DNA of 64,000 nucleotides from Blastomussa wellsi (taxonomy: Eukaryota; Cnidaria; Anthozoa; Scleractinia; Plerogyridae). The stretch is taken from the NCBI GenBank assembly GCA_947652115.1, contig OX393569.1, positions 18,942,270 to 19,006,269 of the forward strand, in the 5' to 3' direction. Below, piece by piece: positions 11,401 to 20,349 of the stretch (positions are counted from its first letter, which is position 1; every line of letters starts with the position of its first letter). The translations under genes and the position numbers were made by a program. The notes beneath the pieces are model-generated. The model worked only from the letters and a program-made list of their open reading frames with translations, was not told the DNA's origin and searched no databases.

Positions 11401-13278
11401 ACGCAACTTTTTTCTTACGGATATCCGATGAAAACGGTCACCGAAAACGCAACTTTTTGAAAACGCTCTCCAGAGTGGAATTTTTTGAAAACGCCGTTTT
11501 CGTTTTTACGTGTGGACGGGGGAAAACGGAACTTTTAAACGATGACGTATCAGTATTGGATCCAGCCCACCCGCGCGAAAGAAAATGGCACCATGCGGGC
11601 TCATTTTACCGGTAAATGCGCATGTACCGTCAGCAGTATCTGCGTTTTCGAATCGTTTCAGCGTTTTCGTGTGGACGGGTGAAAAAACGATATGAAAACG
11701 CTACGTGTGGACGCGAATTTTTTTGAAAACGGAGGAAAAAAGTTGCATTTTCAAACGAAAACGAATACGTGTGGACGGGGCCTGATACAATATTTTGAGT
11801 ATTTGCATATTGGTTGTGGGAGGCGTGCTGGCCTAATGGTTAGTGCAATGAGACCCGGCCCTGGGCAAGTCACTTTACTTTCAAAGTGCCTTTCTTCATC
11901 CTGGTGTATAAACGGGTACCGGCGAATTTACTGTTGGGGGGTAACCCTGCGGTGGACTTTGCATCCCATCCAGGGGGGGGAGTAGAAATACTCTCTGTCA
12001 CTTCATGATAAGGAAACCGCGATAAGCTCCGGCCTGATGGGCTACTCGGCTCGTATGCAGATTTCACTTACCTTTACCTTTGCGTTTCAGACATAACTAT
12101 GAGTTGGTGTTTGGGGTTTCCATGATGGCTTTGAACAAAGCTCAGCGTCTACTGTATGGTGACTCGCTCATGACTCATGCTATGGTGTTCACAGGACTAT
12201 CCTGGGAGGTGAGCAAAGAACAGGCACTCATTGGCTTCCAGGAAAAAAAACAATAAATATTCTCATTATGCGAATTAACTCTTATGGCACTCGTAGACGC
12301 GAGGACGAGTAGTATAATTGTTTTAGCATAAACTCTTAAGGTTTGCGTTCCAGAATATACCATTTTATGTACATGTACTTTTCAGTCCAAACCAAGATCA
12401 ATACTGCCTTTAAAGAGCAACGCGCGCGCGATCGTCGTCTTTCCGCGAATAGACAGCAATGGGAGAACCAATCAGATTCGCGGATTTCGAATAGAACGCA
12501 ACTGAGTTTATAGTAATGACAATTAGACGTTTCTGTCAGTTTCTCATTTTCATGTCAGCCACATGTTAAAGTGGGGAAGGTGCAGTTAACTCCCAGAATG
12601 TCTTCCGACAGGATTTATAACACTGTATTGCAGCTAACAAACCGTATGGCCCTCGAATTCCCGATCGAGGTTGTCTAGAGAAACCTGAGATAGCCCTCGG
12701 AGTAAGGACGAGAACCAATTACAAACTCAACCGACGTAGGACGGTGGGTACGGGAAACGAACCCAGGACACATTGGTGGAAGGCGAGTGCTATCACTACT
12801 TCGCTATCCACACTCCCTAATTAATTGGCACACAAGCGGAGTTTCAGATTGGAAGATTCTGAAAGTCCTCAACAGTCACTCCTTGTTTTGTCAGTAGCAC
12901 TGAAAGGTCCAACGTGCAAGACATTCCCATACCTGTGTCTCTTGTTTATATTTTTAGGAAAAGGCAACCACTGGTGAAACCGCTGTTGACTCTGAAGCTC
13001 CAACGCCACCGGAAGCTGAGACGGCATCGGAGGTCAAAACCACTAAATGGCGTGTGGAGAATTCCTGGGGCGAGGAGAAGGACAAACCAGGCTACCTTAT
13101 GATGACTGACAGCTGGTTTACAGAATTTGTCTATGAAGTCGTCGTGGACAAGAAATATGTCCCTGCTGATGTAATGGCCGTTATGCAGCAGGAACCAAAA
13201 GCTCTGCCAGCCTGGGACCCCATGGGGTCTCTCGCGTGTGTTTTGTGTGAGAAGGGGGACCATCAAGCTCAATTGTGA
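5443..13278 (+). CDS. BLMH: Bleomycin hydrolase (C1-family cysteine aminopeptidase)
   Basis: Eight exons: 5443-5610, 8069-8449, 9115-9207, 9294-9449, 9660-9812, 10150-10217, 12091-12208, 12958-13278. All splice junctions are GT-AG and phase-consistent, giving 485 aa; human BLMH has 455. The start is the ATG in the ATGGCGGA context. The protein shows the family signatures in order: QNVGT near residue 29, NQKASGRCWIF with catalytic Cys72, EFSQ, NDGGQWDML, ITPLQFYNEHVKP, VEYLSNMV, WFGCDVGKH, catalytic His369 in SLMTHAM, and Asn414 in WRVENSWGEE. The family works as a cytosolic homohexamer that trims peptides N-terminally and inactivates bleomycin and homocysteine thiolactone. Two oddities: a Pro/Glu/Thr-rich insert of about 20 residues just before the Asn motif, and 13 extra C-terminal residues after the normally terminal DPMGSLA. 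Introns hold a LINE tail, a tetranucleotide repeat and several SINEs and MITEs. Confidence 0.97.
5611..8068. other. BLMH intron 1
   Basis: This 2.46-kb intron contains no recognised exon. A diverged repeat at 7344-7545 is related in inverted orientation to 34218-34440: both carry the GAGGTGATA motif, the CTAAAACAATTA block and a CTTCGC-rich block. A TGATTGGCTGAGC motif lies at 6218-6231. Confidence 0.7.
8640..9012. repeat. LINE-like tail and 4-bp microsatellite in BLMH intron 2
   Basis: About 8640-8815 resembles a retrotransposon 3' end with an AATAAATT-type tail. From about 8825 to 9012 a degenerate tetranucleotide tract follows, shifting from TGAT to TGAC/CTGA to GGTT units. A tail running into an expanding tetranucleotide array is a common fate of LINE 3' ends. 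Exon 3 begins about 100 bp further on and appears intact. Confidence 0.65.
10383..10790 (+). mobile_element. tRNA-derived SINE, family B, full head
   Basis: The head contains a pol III A box (TTAGCTCAGTTGG) and a B box (GAGGGTTTGATTCCC) at tRNA spacing, followed by a body with CCCGTCTCCTGTA, CTAGCAGGGGA, GTTAAAGAGCCCAC, TCTGGCCTTGGTTGA and CATGGGTTGGTGC. The same body occurs at 61725-61945 (+) and, more diverged, at 35335-35480 (-). It lies within BLMH intron 6. I call it a SINE and not a tRNA gene because the acceptor and anticodon arms do not form and the body is repeated. Confidence 0.85.
10795..10945. mobile_element. Decayed inverted-repeat element (relative of 44311-44543)
   Basis: The interior shares AGCCAATTCGATTTGTC, GACAATGAGTCC and GATTCTTGGTGCT with the element at 44311-44543. 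The CATTCTCGTCCCC ends are degraded. It lies in BLMH intron 6. Confidence 0.55.
11383..11785. mobile_element. MITE with AGGCCCCGTC / GACGGGGCCT ends
   Basis: The ends are inverted (AAGGCCCCGTC on the left, GACGGGGCCTG on the right). The interior is rich in inverted copies of GAAAACGC and CGTGTGGACG. There is no coding capacity. It sits in BLMH intron 6 just before a SINE. The superfamily is not assigned, because the target duplication is not clear at this copy. Confidence 0.7.
11812..12084 (+). mobile_element. tRNA-derived SINE, family C, abutting BLMH exon 7
   Basis: A CCTAATGGTTAGTGC head is followed by GGGCAAGTCACTTTAC, GTGTATAAACGGGTACCGG, GGTAACCCTGCG, CATCCCATCCAGGGGG and AAGCTCCGGCCTGATGGG, ending in CTTACCTTTACCTT. 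The copy at 36748-37070 matches it block by block and retains the B box. Here the SINE tail runs directly into the pyrimidine tract before the exon 7 acceptor at 12090. Confidence 0.85.
12417..12515. repeat. Dispersed repeat shared with 35062-35157
   Basis: Both copies run AACGCGCGCGCGATCGT, then a GCGAATAGA block, GGGAGAACCAATCAGA, CGGATTTC and ACTGAGTTT in the same order. Function unknown; probably a transposon fragment. It includes a CCAAT motif. Confidence 0.7.
12690..12830 (-). mobile_element. SINE family A head (BLMH intron 7)
   Basis: Read on the minus strand, this contains the tRNA-like head with GAGTGC-type A-box remnants and a B box with AACGAACCC on the plus strand. GAGAACCAATTACAAACTCAACC then follows in place of the body. 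It matches 52900-53022 in layout with higher divergence. Confidence 0.6.
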
Positions 13279-13930
13279 TCCCTTAGTATTTTACATTTTA
13301 AGAATTCACATTTTTATATCTGTAGCCAAAAGAGGAAAACGTGCTGGGGTTTTGTAACTTGTGCACGTACCTATAAATCAGTAGACAATTAGCAATCGAC
13401 TGCAAATGCAACGAAAGTTCAGAAACGCAAGAATACAAAATTCGCCACAGAGTTCACTTAACTGTCAGAGAAAGAGTGGTTTTCAGATGAATGTCGAACT
13501 GTAATTTGAAACTGCGTTCCTTTTGCTTTACGACGCTCGATCAATTGTACAAACCAAAAAAAAATTAAAACTTGTAATGTGTATATGTAAAACCTCGTAC
13601 CAGTGTGAGCTCCATACCAGTACAATTTCACACGCATTTTTTTTTTAAATGAATATAAACCATGTCCACCGTAGCTCACGGGACGCCATCTTGGACTGGA
13701 GGACTGGACAGCTACCAGTCCTCCTAGGACTTATTCTATTCTAAAACTTGCGATCTTTCAATATTGGACGGTGTGAAATTCTTAAACTGAAGCGAAAATT
13801 TTGAACTGGTACAGCGCCAGTAAAACGAGTTCTAACATGACAATTTCATGCTGGAATTATGTGAACGATAACAGAGCCACGAGGGGCCAAAAACGGCATT
13901 AATTCGCATCATGTAAACACACCTTTCGTC
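13279..13930. other. BLMH 3' UTR region and intergenic DNA
   Basis: Downstream of the BLMH stop there is no AATAAA within the first few hundred bases; an ATTAAA at 13564-13569 is the best candidate poly(A) signal. No further exon is seen. Confidence 0.35.
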
Positions 13931-13934
13931 ACGC

Positions 13935-14098
13935 GCGATTTGGGTTTACCTCGGTGTAAAAACCTGTGACTTTTTTCTTTGTTCTTGATCTATTGTTTTT
14001 CTATTCGCTACTGTTTAGAGGTTCTTTATTGTCGTGTTCGTTCTTTTTTCACGTCACTCGTGAATTTCACAGGTTTTTACACCGAGGATGAGCCCGCG
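13935..14098. repeat. Short foldback repeat
   Basis: CTCGGTGTAAAAACCTGTGA near 13951 recurs as its reverse complement near 14066-14088, flanked by CGCGATT and its inverse. The loop is about 90 bp. Likely a small MITE. Confidence 0.65.
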
Positions 14099-14296
14099 AT
14101 TTCCATCGTTTGGCGTAAACAAAGGAGTAGTGTAGCAGCTATCCAAAACTACTTTTGTTTGTTATTGTAAGCAGCTTCTATTGTTTTCAAGACAAAGTCA
14201 TTGTTTCAATTGTTGAGTCTTTTGCTTAGGGCTAGGGTATCAAACCAATCACATATGTTAGGAAAGCTGCTACATCGCCCAAACAAAGTACCATCT

Positions 14297-14615
14297 CATT
14301 CTCGTCCCCAGAGCCGCTCTTCCCTCTTAGCCGGCTGGACCTGTGCACGAGGAACAAGTGTCTCTGGGGACACGCGATTTGATTCGCTGAAATCAAACAA
14401 AGGGAGTCCAATCACATGAGCCGTTTTAAAATCCCAAATCATTGGCGCGTTTAAAACGGTAGATGTGATTGGACTCCCTCGTGTACCGACCCAGCCGGTT
14501 AAGAGGGACAAGTGGTTCTGGGGACAAGAATGAATCGTTTGTCCCCAGAGACACTTGTTCCTCGTGCACAGGCCCGGCCGGCTAAGAGGGACAAGCGGCT
14601 CTGGGGACGAGAATG
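14297..14615. mobile_element. MITE, CATTCTCGTCCCCAGAG family, 10-bp TSD
   Basis: Ends are CATTCTCGTCCCCAGAG and its inverse. The flanks AGTACCATCT at 14287-14296 and 14616-14625 are identical and form a target-site duplication. The interior contains inverted GGAGTCCAATCACAT arms, and the right part carries a second nested end pair. There is no transposase, so it is nonautonomous. It belongs with 3533-3812, 22654-22723 and 44311-44543. Confidence 0.9.
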
Positions 14616-14639
14616 AGTACCATCTGTGCCGTAGATTAC

Positions 14640-15530
14640 GCTTATCTCCTCTGCGTCCTCATTGTGTGGTTTTGTTTTCTATGGCAATGCTTTGATTTGC
14701 TGTTCTAAACGTCTTTGGCTTTTGTTGTACGACTTTCCTTCGAAAGCTTTTAATATTCTAGATAGACGTAACCTTCAATTACAATGCATAAATTAGTTTG
14801 CAAGAAAGCGGTCCGCGCGCAATGCAAAAGTTGCAAATAAAAATTTGAAATGCGGCTACTGCTAATTAACTTCCGTTATGACTTCATATGCATTTTTATT
14901 TTATGTTTTTAGATTATTTAAAGTGGCAGTCACTGTTAATGAATTTTTAAGCACCGATTCTATTCGCCTGAATTTCATCCTCGAAGACGGTTCATATTCA
15001 GGCTACGATTCAATGAAAACAATCACTTGCGATCAGGTGTTCTTTTTATCCTCCGCGGCGATGAAAAAAACGCCTGATCGCAAGAAAGGAGATGAACTGC
15101 ACTTTACTGTTGATCTTTCTAATGGACTTGATTTCATCTGGGACTTGATTTCATCTGGGACTTGACAGTCAAAATATAAAAATTGATAATAATCGACCTT
15201 TACAATGAAATCTATTAAACCCGGTTGTATTAAAATGAAGCAGTAAGTAAATAAATCACGTGAGTTTGTGCCATTCAAATTGTAAAAACAGTTGAAAGTC
15301 CCACCTTATTTCTTTAATTTCTAATGTGTACCCCATGATTTCAATAATTATTATAAAGCTCCCCCTCCTCAAATGGCGCAAGTCCCCGAGGGCTAATGCA
15401 GCTTTTGCGGTACGTAACTTTCTACGTCTCAGTATTTCTTTCAATAAATAACGAGTTATGTCTGCCTTTCTCGATTTGGCTGTGCAACCGCGCGATGCCG
15501 TTCCAGTCAAAGACCCACATTTCACCCTTG
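14640..15530. other. Intergenic stretch with one unexplained frame
   Basis: A 95-codon plus-strand frame (14878-15165) is not recognised. Its middle is a hairpin (GATCAGGTGTTCTTTTT near 15031 against the inverse near 15076), and a 17-bp direct repeat of TTGATTTCATCTGGGAC near 15127-15162 creates its C-terminus. I read it as repeat-derived. Confidence 0.4.
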
Positions 15531-15664
15531 CTCACCAGTGTCTCCGGTTAGAGCATCTGACTAGATCGTGGGGGTTCGTGGGTTCAAATCCCATCTGGGA
15601 CTCGGATTTTTCTTCGAGTCTCCTTTCATGCAATTTCTATCTTGTTGGCACTAGTTTCACCTAA
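15530..15664 (+). mobile_element. tRNA-like SINE fragment
   Basis: CGGTTAGAGCATCTGAC (A-box-like) and GTGGGTTCAAATCCCAT (T arm and B box) are at tRNA spacing, followed by GGGACTCGGATTTTT. The acceptor 5' strand does not pair with CTGGGAC, so this is a tRNA-derived SINE head and not a working tRNA gene. Confidence 0.6.
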
Positions 15665-16189
15665 GGGCAATAAATCTGTGATTACAGTGAAACGAAGAAT
15701 AGCCTGAAGCTGTTACTGATTAATATTCAACTTTAGAAACTTAAAATTCACTCTGTGCACACAGCTGCAAGTTTTAATGACACTTTGCCCACAACTGTTT
15801 TAGTGAGTTGAAATTACATACTAACGACGGGGTCACTTTCATTTGAAAAGGGAACTCGACAACTAGGCAAAAAAGCTAGAAGCGCGCAGTACAATAGCAA
15901 AGCTATTTTGTAGCCTAAACATGCTGTCTTTTATAACACTTTCACGGGGACGTTTTTAGCATTTTTGGTCATAATCAACAAGGTATTATGACTAAATAAC
16001 CGTTATTTAGTCATTTCTTGACCGAAGTTCGGTCATTTTCGAGATAGCCCAGAATTCGAACGCTAAAAAGAGAGACAAGTTTATTATTTTTAGCGATTTA
16101 TCCAACACACAAGGGCAGAGTTTTAAAACGTTTGTCGGACTTTCAATTTGCGATGAAACCCTCGTACCTGCGAGACTCTTGTTACCTAA

Positions 16190-16405
16190 GTCTATATTAC
16201 TGCATTAATTTTCCAATTTTTTATCAAATTGTCAAGCCATCTCCTGACAAAATAGGAAACCAGCTATTATGGTTTGCTCTTCCTGCTAAATTTTCATTTG
16301 ATATCTTCTTCGCAATTCTACAGGAGCATTTTTTTTCAAGAGTAAATGTATTAAGCAATGAATTAAGCACAGAATTGACCTAAACACTCCAAAATCACCT
16401 TTAAA
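16190..16405 (-). repeat. Dispersed repeat, inverted partner of 19885-20110
   Basis: About 200 bp here matches the reverse complement of 19885-20110. Shared blocks in order are GATTTTG-GAGTGTTT, AATTCTGTGCT, TTCATTGCTTAATACAT, GAATTGCGAAGAAGATATC, AGGAAGAGCAAACCATAAT and GATGGCTTGA. The two copies flank both membrane-protein genes at their 3' sides, in opposite orientations. Confidence 0.85.
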
Positions 16406-16419
16406 TAGAGTATTAGGTT

Positions 16420-17106
16420 CTAAGTGTCCGCTACTAGCGGGCCCTTGGTTGGCGACGGGAAGACGCTCGAGTAAAGTCGGATTACAGTTATTATTATAAC
16501 AGCACTTGTTGCAACATTTAAGGCTGCCAATAACACGTAACTGGCACTCGAGTCTAAGCCAACGTTGAAAATGATCCTATAGCATATCACATTAACGGTT
16601 TTATTCTGAGCTGCAGTGCTGTTACAATCAAAGGGATCCCCATTTACCTTGTCCCAAGCGCTGTATTCGAAGCACTCCGTTGATTTTTCACGTTCATCGC
16701 AGCTGTGTCGAATATCGGCGGCGTGAAACAGCAGACGGAAATCCCTCTGCGTTCGCAGGTTGTAGCTAATACTGAGCAATAGGAATTGAGAGAACAATGC
16801 CGTCATAACTCCAAATAGCAGAAGAAATACGTACAACCAGCTACAAAAAGTCATGGTAACGCTTTTCTTTTCTATTATATCAACACATTTGAATGTTCTT
16901 GTGTTTCCAAATTTGTCCGTTTTGGCCTTGATGAAGCCCAAGGTTTTGAAGGGGGAAATAGTTCGCTGACGAAGACTTTCCACGTTGTTCCCAGAATACT
17001 TCTTCGGCTTACACACACTGAACACGAAGAGGACAATAAATGGTCCAACGGCGAAGAGCAGGGTCGGTATAGAGACAATTAGCCTGTACTCAACTTCCTC
17101 CATCAT
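16420..17106 (-). CDS. Orphan multi-pass membrane protein, C-terminally short paralog
   Basis: A single uninterrupted frame of 228 aa. I do not recognise the family. Visible features: membrane segment 1 at residues 9-32, a basic loop, segment 2 at about 84-112, and an outer loop with a Cys pattern (HSCDE, ECFEY, DCNST, VICY) and two N-glycosylation sequons (NST, NKT). A third hydrophobic stretch with ALNVAT follows at about 185-212, then a short tail and the stop. The paralog at 20350-21177 shares the loop motif SCDE..CF.Y..W..DP.DCNS.A.QN.TV.VICY.I.FN.GL closely but has two more membrane segments. This copy is therefore truncated or rearranged; a dispersed repeat begins just past its stop. 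No intron is visible. Expression is unproven. Confidence 0.6.
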   Translation of the reverse strand: MMEEVEYRLIVSIPTLLFAVGPFIVLFVFSVCKPKKYSGNNVESLRQRTISPFKTLGFIKAKTDKFGNTRTFKCVDIIEKKSVTMTFCSWLYVFLLLFGVMTALFSQFLLLSISYNLRTQRDFRLLFHAADIRHSCDEREKSTECFEYSAWDKVNGDPFDCNSTAAQNKTVNVICYRIIFNVGLDSSASYVLLAALNVATSAVIIITVIRLYSSVFPSPTKGPLVADT

Positions 17107-17109
17107 CCT

Positions 17110-18920
17110 ATATATTATGTTGAATTACAGAAAACCGTCAATCCAAAAGGCCGAATCGTCTTCTATCAATCCTGGAACCTTGAATTGGTCGATCGTTTAA
17201 TGTAGCGATGAAAGCGATACAGAAAAGCGATCTTGTTTGCATATTGTTACGTCGATACTCTTTGTTATTAAGATTATCTTGCCTAAATTTTTCGAGAAGA
17301 AAAAAAAATACATCTGTATCAGCTGCCTGTCAAGCCACAAACTTCGAGACATAAACAAGTGACACATTTAAAACAGTTTACGCGACGTGTCTTAGAGTTC
17401 GTTGTTTGTTATCCTTCTCAAACGTCCCGACTGGGTGCAAGCATTTCAACCAAGCAATAGGGGAATCCTTGTTCACAATATTTGCCTCATTAGCCTAAGA
17501 GTTTCAGTTGCTTTCAGTTTATAAATTTGAGCCCCCTGTATTGAACACCTTTTCTATTATCTGGGTTTGAAAACTGAAACTTTTTCAAAGAATGTAAGGA
17601 CTAATTAGCGGTTTTCCCATCCAGATATTTTGATGGAGCTACAAAACATCAGTTCTGAATATTGTAAGTTCATAGCTCGATTAACTCTGCCAATGAATTT
17701 CAGCTCGAAAACAAGAAATATTGAATTATTTTTGTCTGATGCGAGTTAGTCACCATCAGTGAAGTTATCTTTGGTAATGCCAGAAGTGTATAATTTTGGA
17801 AGTGTACATCTAGGCAATGGGGCGCGTGCTATGTCTTTCGCGAGTGAGCTATTTTTAAAACAGATCTTACGCGCGAGAAAATGACGTCAATGGCCTTTCC
17901 CAAGTAAAGTCTTCACATTGAAGCTGATAATCGATTCGGAAAAAATAGCATTCATTCATAAATAGTTAGTACTTTGAAATAAAGGCATATCGACGACTTT
18001 ACTTTTTTGCTTTCCATATTCTTTAGCGGGTTGCTGTCTTCGTACACTATACGACTCCAAAACACAGAAAGACGTCCTATTTAGATGGTGCAATTTTTTA
18101 GCAACTCCGATAACAGCTCTTCGCTCGCTTGGGGACGCTTGCTACGCCGGCTACGACAAGACGAAACTGTTGACTGCATCCGGATGATTTAATTCACACA
18201 AAAAAGGCGTTATAAACGACCTTCGACCAATCAAAGGGGCGCATTACAAAATACTCAAACGCGATTGGTTACTGGTTCGCGGAAAAAGCAGTCTAAACTA
18301 GCCTACTCATGAAAGACAATGTCAAGAACCAATATGTAGACTTCTAAACCATCTTGACGCAAGCAAACCAGTGTGAAAGTGAGCAAGTAAGCAATTGTTG
18401 AGTGTGTATTAATCTATCACCAAGCTATAACCAGTTTCGACCTAGCCCAGGCCTAAACTGGAGAAGATATTTATTTTATTTTATTTTTTTTTATTTTAAT
18501 CTAGAGCAGATGTACATCACCTATTCCGAAAAGTTTGCAGGGGCACCAAACGAAAAAACTGTGGAAAATGCTTTCTTTTGTCCAAATGAATGAAAATATA
18601 TGATAGTAAAGCATTTACAAGTGTCTTTGAGTGTTGCTGGGAGAAATTTATCTGTTCCTTTTGGCCAACACATGATCCATAATTTTTTTTTCCAGCCATC
18701 AATTATAGCAAACAACAAACGCGCGAAAATGGCACTGACAACCCTTGAAATCCACTCTTCTCAACGATATTCAAGCTCTCGTCGTAAAAGTAGTATTTTT
18801 TTTCAGTGGCCACTACCATGAGAAAACATATACATAACCATTTTGCCAGCCAAGAATATTTGAGCTGTGGAACAGATAAAGTGAGGAACAGACTCGCTGG
18901 GTGCCCATGAGCTTGGTTAC
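17110..18920. other. Spacer between the two membrane-protein paralogs, part 1
   Basis: Upstream of the 16420-17106 gene. No exon is recognised. A GACCAATCAAAGG motif lies near 18227. Frames at 18402-18821 on both strands are mutual shadows and resemble nothing known. Confidence 0.45.
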
Positions 18921-19091
18921 CAATAGACCAATTCCAAAATATTAAAATTCTAACATGGCGCCGAGGCTTAGGGGAATAAAACAAAAGAAATTATTTATTC
19001 ATCCCTAAGCCTCGATGCAAAATCTTTTGTTTTATTCCCCCAAGCCCCGGTGACATGTTAGAATATTAATATATCGGAATTGGTCTATTGG
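18921..19091. mobile_element. Palindromic MITE
   Basis: CAATAGACCAATTCC at the left end is the inverse of GGAATTGGTCTATTG at the right end. The arms extend about 75 bp on each side with CTAACATG, GCTTAGGGGAATAAAAC and their inverses. There is no coding content. Confidence 0.85.
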
Positions 19092-19204
19092 CGTTGACCG
19101 TTCACGAAATGGAAATCAGCCTCGTCTGCCCTCATAAGAATATTTGATACGTAAGGAGAATGGTGGGACTAAGGAAGAAAGATCTACTCTGACCCCGTCC
19201 CATC

Positions 19205-19292
19205 ATCCTTCTCTTCGTCTTGTAGTTTCTTCTATTCGTGTTGCAGTTTCTTCTTTTCGTCTTGCAGCTTCTTATCTTCGTCTTGCAGTTTC
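19205..19292. repeat. 24-bp tandem repeat, four units
   Basis: Units of the type TTCGTCTTGCAGTTTCTTCT are repeated about four times. On the minus strand the 24-bp period reads as KLQDEKK-like octads, a coiled-coil-like pattern, but it is interrupted by a stop and not continued on either side. Confidence 0.75.
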
Positions 19293-19884
19293 TACACAGA
19301 GGTGGTCGTCATTCGGCGTGACTCTAGTGATAATTGGCAGAATGGGACATGGGTCGGTGGTCATGAAATGCAGGAAGTCAACTACATAGGTCGCATAGCA
19401 ACAACAGAAACATAACAAAGTTCAAACTTTTCCTTTTCCTTTATATTCTTTATCGTGAAACAGATAAATAGCTACGATCAAGGTTTAACTGAAAAGTAAA
19501 ACCTGATATTAATATTATAAAGGCCTCCTAAAGACACGCCAGCCGGGCACGAAAAAACCCTAGCTTGAGTAAAACTAACCCAGAAATTAGTCATAGAGAA
19601 ATGTCAATGAATGCTATCCTATAACCCTATAAATTATCCTATATCCCTTAAATTAACTTTCTCTTTGCACAGGCAGCAAAAGAGAAATAAAAACTACCTC
19701 ATAAATGTGGTATTCAGTTGTTAGTAGAATTATTAACTTTTAAGTTGCTGAAATATGTCAATGAAATTTGAAATCACACAAATATCAACGTTTGGTATTT
19801 TGGGAAACCTTCTTCGGGACAAAAACCCTAAAACGTCAAACACCCTACACTGGGACAAATACATCCTAATCCTAGCAGGCTTGT

Positions 19885-20110
19885 ACTATAAAGGGCATTG
19901 TCACGGTGATTTTGCCGGAGTGTTTCGGTAAATTCTGTGCTAAATTAAATTCATTGCTTAATACATCCACTCGTGGTCCTATTGCTCCTGCGGAATTGCG
20001 AAGAAGATATCAAATGAAAGTTTAACACAGGAAGAGCAAACCATAATGGTCGATTTCCTATTTTGTCAGTGAGATGGCTTGAGAATTTGAAAAAATTGGC
20101 AAATTTTTCA
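19885..20110 (+). repeat. Dispersed repeat, inverted partner of 16190-16405
   Basis: Inverted match to 16190-16405, with moderate divergence and a few small indels. It lies downstream of the longer membrane-protein gene. The small minus-strand frame at 19951-20160 falls inside it and is not a gene. Confidence 0.85.
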
Positions 20111-20349
20111 ATTTTCAATCCACTTCCATCCTCGGCTTCCGTAACAACAGACGTCTCCACTCAGTAAATGGTTTCAATACAGTAATATTGTCTTTGGTAA
20201 CAAAACTAAACCATTATTTTTCATTCTCCTTCGAATGAAAACAAGTTTTAGCTTTTTAAAATGTTGCTAAAATTGGGTGGCCAAGCCCCTTAAAAAGCTG
20301 CTGTTTCCTGTTTAATGCGACAAGTTAAACATTTCCTTCAGAGGTCAAT

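Noticed and set aside
14878..15165. 95-codon plus-strand gene
   Set aside because: Contains a hairpin and a short direct repeat, no homology recognised, and no splice or promoter support.
15530..15605. tRNA gene
   Set aside because: The T arm is good but the 5' acceptor strand does not pair with the 3' strand; fits a SINE head better.
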